Source of the DNA: Treponema sp.
GTDB taxonomy: Bacteria > Spirochaetota > Spirochaetia > Treponematales > Treponemataceae
NCBI GenBank assembly: GCA_016293495.1
Contig: JAEDED010000008.1
Location: 37,675 to 101,674, forward strand
Reading direction: 5' to 3'
DNA length: 64,000 nucleotides
Shown: positions 62,024-64,000 of the stretch, one piece after another
How the letters are laid out: every line of letters starts with the position of its first letter
How positions within the stretch are numbered: position 1 is the first letter of the stretch
Program-made: the position numbers and the translations under genes
The notes under the pieces: model-generated
Database searches by the model: none
The model's input: only the letters and a program-made list of their open reading frames with translations
Told to the model about the DNA's origin: nothing

Positions 62024-62326
62024 ATGGTAAAACACATTATTCTCTGGACTTTAAAAGAAATGCCAGAAGATGAAAAAGCAAAAGTTAAAGCAGAAATCAA
62101 AACTGGTCTTGAAGCTCTCGTCGGAAAAGTTCCTGGCCTTGTAGATGTAAAAGTAAATATTGACGGGCGCCTTGCATCTTCTAATGCAGACCTTATGCTT
62201 GACAGTACCCTTGAAAGTGCAGAAGCTCTTACAGCGTACGCAAAACATCCTGAACATGTAAAAGTGGCTGACGAAAAGGTAAGACCATTTACTGCCGGCC
62301 GTACATGTCTGGATTATGAAATTTAA
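62024..62326 (+). CDS. Dabb (stress-responsive A/B barrel) domain protein
   Basis: 100 residues fitting the dimeric alpha/beta barrel Dabb family: MVKHIILWTLKE at the start, a charged helix, then VPGLVDVKVNIDGRL and a late AYAKHPEHVKVADEKVRPF, which is typical. The biological role is unclear. A GGAAT site precedes the ATG. The 113 bp between murI and this gene show no other gene. Confidence 0.8.
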   Translation: MVKHIILWTLKEMPEDEKAKVKAEIKTGLEALVGKVPGLVDVKVNIDGRLASSNADLMLDSTLESAEALTAYAKHPEHVKVADEKVRPFTAGRTCLDYEI

Positions 62327-62380
62327 TTATTACAAGCGGATTATTATTGATTGATTAAAATATTCGCGTAAAAAAATAAA

Positions 62381-62428
62381 AAAAAATCCTGCATTTCACA
62401 TATCAAAGTGATGCAGGATTTTTTTTTG
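62381..62428. terminator. Bidirectional terminator between the Dabb gene and icd
   Basis: Arms AATCCTGCAT/ATGCAGGATT with an inner CAC/GTG are flanked by A on the left and nine T on the right. Confidence 0.85.
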
Positions 62429-62459
62429 CTTAAAGTTTGTTATTCAAGTGCAGTATTGC

Positions 62460-63668
62460 TTAAAGCGATGCTTCAAGACGTTTTCTGATTTCAGCAATGT
62501 ATTCCCAAGAGTTCAATACAGCCTTTGCTTTTGGTTCTGCGATTCTTGCGATATCGCCTGTCATGTAACCTTCTTCAATTGTCTGAAGAGTTGCTTTTTC
62601 AAGCTTTTTAGCAAAGTCAACGAGTTCTGGTGTTTCGTCGAGTTCACCGCGTTTTGCAAGAGCTCCAGTCCATGCAAAGATTGTTGCAACTGGGTTTGTA
62701 GAAGTCTTTTCACCTTTCTGGTAGCGGTAGTAGTGTTTCTGAACTGTACCGTGTGAAGCTTCGTATTCGAAGTTTCCGTCCGGGCTTACAAGAACTGATG
62801 TCATCATAGCAAGTGATCCGCATGCAGATGCGATCATGTCTGACATAACGTCACCGTCATAGTTTTTAGTTGCCCACATGAAGCCGCCTTCAGAACGCAT
62901 TACACGTGCTACAGCATCGTCGATCAATGTGTAGAAGTATTCGATTCCGGCTGCTTCGAATTTAGCTTTGTATTCTTCTTCGTAAACTTTAGCAAAGATT
63001 GCTTTGAAGTTTCCGTCATAGATTTTAGAAATTGTATCTTTTGCACCGAACCATACAGAAATCTTTCTGTCGAGCGCGTATGTAAAACAGCAGCGTGCAA
63101 AGCTTTCGATTGATTTATCCATGTTATGAATACCCTGAATGATTCCAGGTCCCTTCATATCCATGATTGTCTTACGGATTTCTTTTCCGTCAACGCCTGT
63201 AAATACAAGTTCTGCTTTACCAGCAGTTGGACATTTGATTTCGCAGTTTTTGTAAACGTCACCATATGCGTGGCGTCCGAGAACGATTGGCTTTTTCCAG
63301 CAGCTTACTGTTCCGTGTACATTCTTAACAAAGATTGGTTCTCTGAATACTGTACCGTCAAGTTCTGCACGGATGATTCCGTTTGGTGAAGGTGTCAACT
63401 GTTTAAGGTTGTATTCTTCAACGCGAGCCTGGTTAGAAGTGATGGTAGCACATTTTACACCGACATGAAGGCGTTTGATAGCTTCTGCTGATGCATAAGT
63501 AATTTTGTCATCTGAATCGTCGCGGCTCTTAAGTCCGAGATCAAAATATTCAGTCTTTAAATCAACAAAAGGCAACAAGAGTTCGTCTTTGATTACCTTC
63601 CACAAAACACGAGTCATTTCATCGCCATCGAGCTCAGCGATAGCATTTTTCATCTGAATTTTAGCCAT
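62460..63668 (-). CDS. icd: NADP-dependent isocitrate dehydrogenase (eukaryotic-like homodimeric type)
   Basis: 402-residue enzyme oxidising isocitrate to 2-oxoglutarate. The N-terminal [20 protein letters not shown] and [15 protein letters not shown], with the later [21 protein letters not shown] and [14 protein letters not shown], mark the type II family related to eukaryotic enzymes, not the Escherichia coli form. It is monocistronic, with its own terminator. It may supply 2-oxoglutarate for glutamate synthesis in a spirochaete with an incomplete TCA cycle; this is inference. Confidence 0.94.
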   Translation of the reverse strand: MAKIQMKNAIAELDGDEMTRVLWKVIKDELLLPFVDLKTEYFDLGLKSRDDSDDKITYASAEAIKRLHVGVKCATITSNQARVEEYNLKQLTPSPNGIIRAELDGTVFREPIFVKNVHGTVSCWKKPIVLGRHAYGDVYKNCEIKCPTAGKAELVFTGVDGKEIRKTIMDMKGPGIIQGIHNMDKSIESFARCCFTYALDRKISVWFGAKDTISKIYDGNFKAIFAKVYEEEYKAKFEAAGIEYFYTLIDDAVARVMRSEGGFMWATKNYDGDVMSDMIASACGSLAMMTSVLVSPDGNFEYEASHGTVQKHYYRYQKGEKTSTNPVATIFAWTGALAKRGELDETPELVDFAKKLEKATLQTIEEGYMTGDIARIAEPKAKAVLNSWEYIAEIRKRLEASL

Positions 63669-63796
63669 AATGAAAGTATTATATCGAATTAAAGTCTGTT
63701 GTGGAAGAATGCTGATTGTAAAAATAAGAAATGAAAAAGGGGAATCTAAAGTTCACCTTCGATTTAAAATAAAAAAGGGAAGAGAATGTGTAAAAA

Positions 63797-63824
63797 TTGA
63801 CAATTTCAGTTTCTATGTTATAAT
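63797..63824 (+). promoter_or_regulatory. Strong sigma-70 promoter toward the window end
   Basis: TTGACA (63797-63802) and TATAAT (63819-63824), both perfect, are separated by 16 nt. The leader beyond contains an AAAGG/CCTTT hairpin (about 63844-63867). Confidence 0.8.
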
Positions 63825-63937
63825 GTAAAAGATGCAGGTTGCAAAGGCGTTTCGCTTAAAACCTTTGACTTACTTTTGTTGCGCTTGTTCAAATAGCGTT
63901 TAACCGAAATACAACAAACTTGACAGAGAGAGTCCGA

Positions 63938-64000
63938 ATGAGTAGCATTCAACATTCAACATTCAACATTCAACATTCAACATTCAACATTCAACATTCA
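63938..64000 (+). CDS. Partial reading frame starting in a heptanucleotide repeat
   Basis: An ATG at 63938 opens MSSIQHSTFNIQHSTFN and continues through nearly eight CATTCAA units (63946-64000) to the window end. The unit is 7 bp, so gain or loss of a unit shifts the frame. The rest of the gene, if any, is outside. It could also be a non-coding repeat or an assembly edge. Its strong promoter (63797) supports transcription. Confidence 0.4.
   Translation, partial: MSSIQHSTFNIQHSTFNIQHS

Overview
The window looks like a 64-kb piece of the chromosome of a Treponema-like spirochaete. It is AT-rich. It carries a class I (archaeal-type) lysyl-tRNA synthetase, a GreA with a very long N-terminal extension, the flagellar chaperones FliS and FlgN, a eukaryotic-like NADP isocitrate dehydrogenase, a sodium-pumping oxaloacetate decarboxylase, several lipoproteins and beta-barrel proteins, and a lipoprotein resembling the variable Tvp proteins of Treponema. 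The genus is inferred from gene content only.

Layout. 0.1-8.1 kb (minus strand): NFACT/RqcH, a receiver-like/HATPase/cyclic-nucleotide signalling protein, acetolactate synthase large subunit, adenylate kinase, and RarA fused to an unknown domain. 8.2-10 kb (minus): a lipoprotein and a beta-barrel. 10-13.8 kb (plus): folD, miaB, a LapA-like membrane protein and a SPOR-domain protein. 13.8-15.8 kb (minus) is an accessory island: a broken SpvB/RHS toxin gene, a hairpin-rich element, a ToxN/AbiQ-type toxin with promoter, structured RNA and terminator (type III toxin-antitoxin), and an orphan toxin-tail-like fragment with a small membrane protein. 15.9-21.5 kb: AI-2E-type transporter, fused LptC-LptA, LptB, RNase Y, a palindromic repeat, a 46-48-bp tandem array and an Xre regulator. 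21.6-26 kb: class I LysRS, an unknown exported protein, flgN and fliS. 26.2-33.9 kb (plus): ftsH, lolA-like, rodZ-like, rimO, pcrA/uvrD. 34-41.5 kb: a small sigma-70-family factor behind a sigma-54-type promoter with two upstream dyads, then recG, yggT and dnaE on the minus strand. 41.6-43.9 kb is a second accessory patch: a PIN/Xre toxin-antitoxin pair, an Xre remnant, and a Tvp-like lipoprotein whose C-terminal codons look like a diversity-generating-retroelement (DGR) variable region. 44-52 kb: thrS, a beta-barrel/lipoprotein pair, oadG-oadA-oadB. 52-64 kb: long greA, a TPR protein, thrA-ilvN, a minus-strand trio (unknown, metallo-hydrolase, pentapeptide protein), murI, a Dabb protein, icd, and a strong promoter leading into a CATTCAA heptanucleotide repeat at the window end.

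How it fits together. Most of the window is housekeeping: translation quality control and tRNA modification, DNA repair and replication, protein turnover, lipoprotein and LPS-type transport, branched-chain and threonine-family amino-acid synthesis, and sodium-coupled decarboxylation. The main points for discovery are the DGR-like target gene with a frameshift in its variable region, the compact type III toxin-antitoxin locus, and the sigma-54-to-sigma-70 cascade with paired enhancer-like sites. No reverse transcriptase, template repeat, CRISPR array, rRNA or tRNA was seen. All family assignments were made by reading the protein sequences, without database searches.
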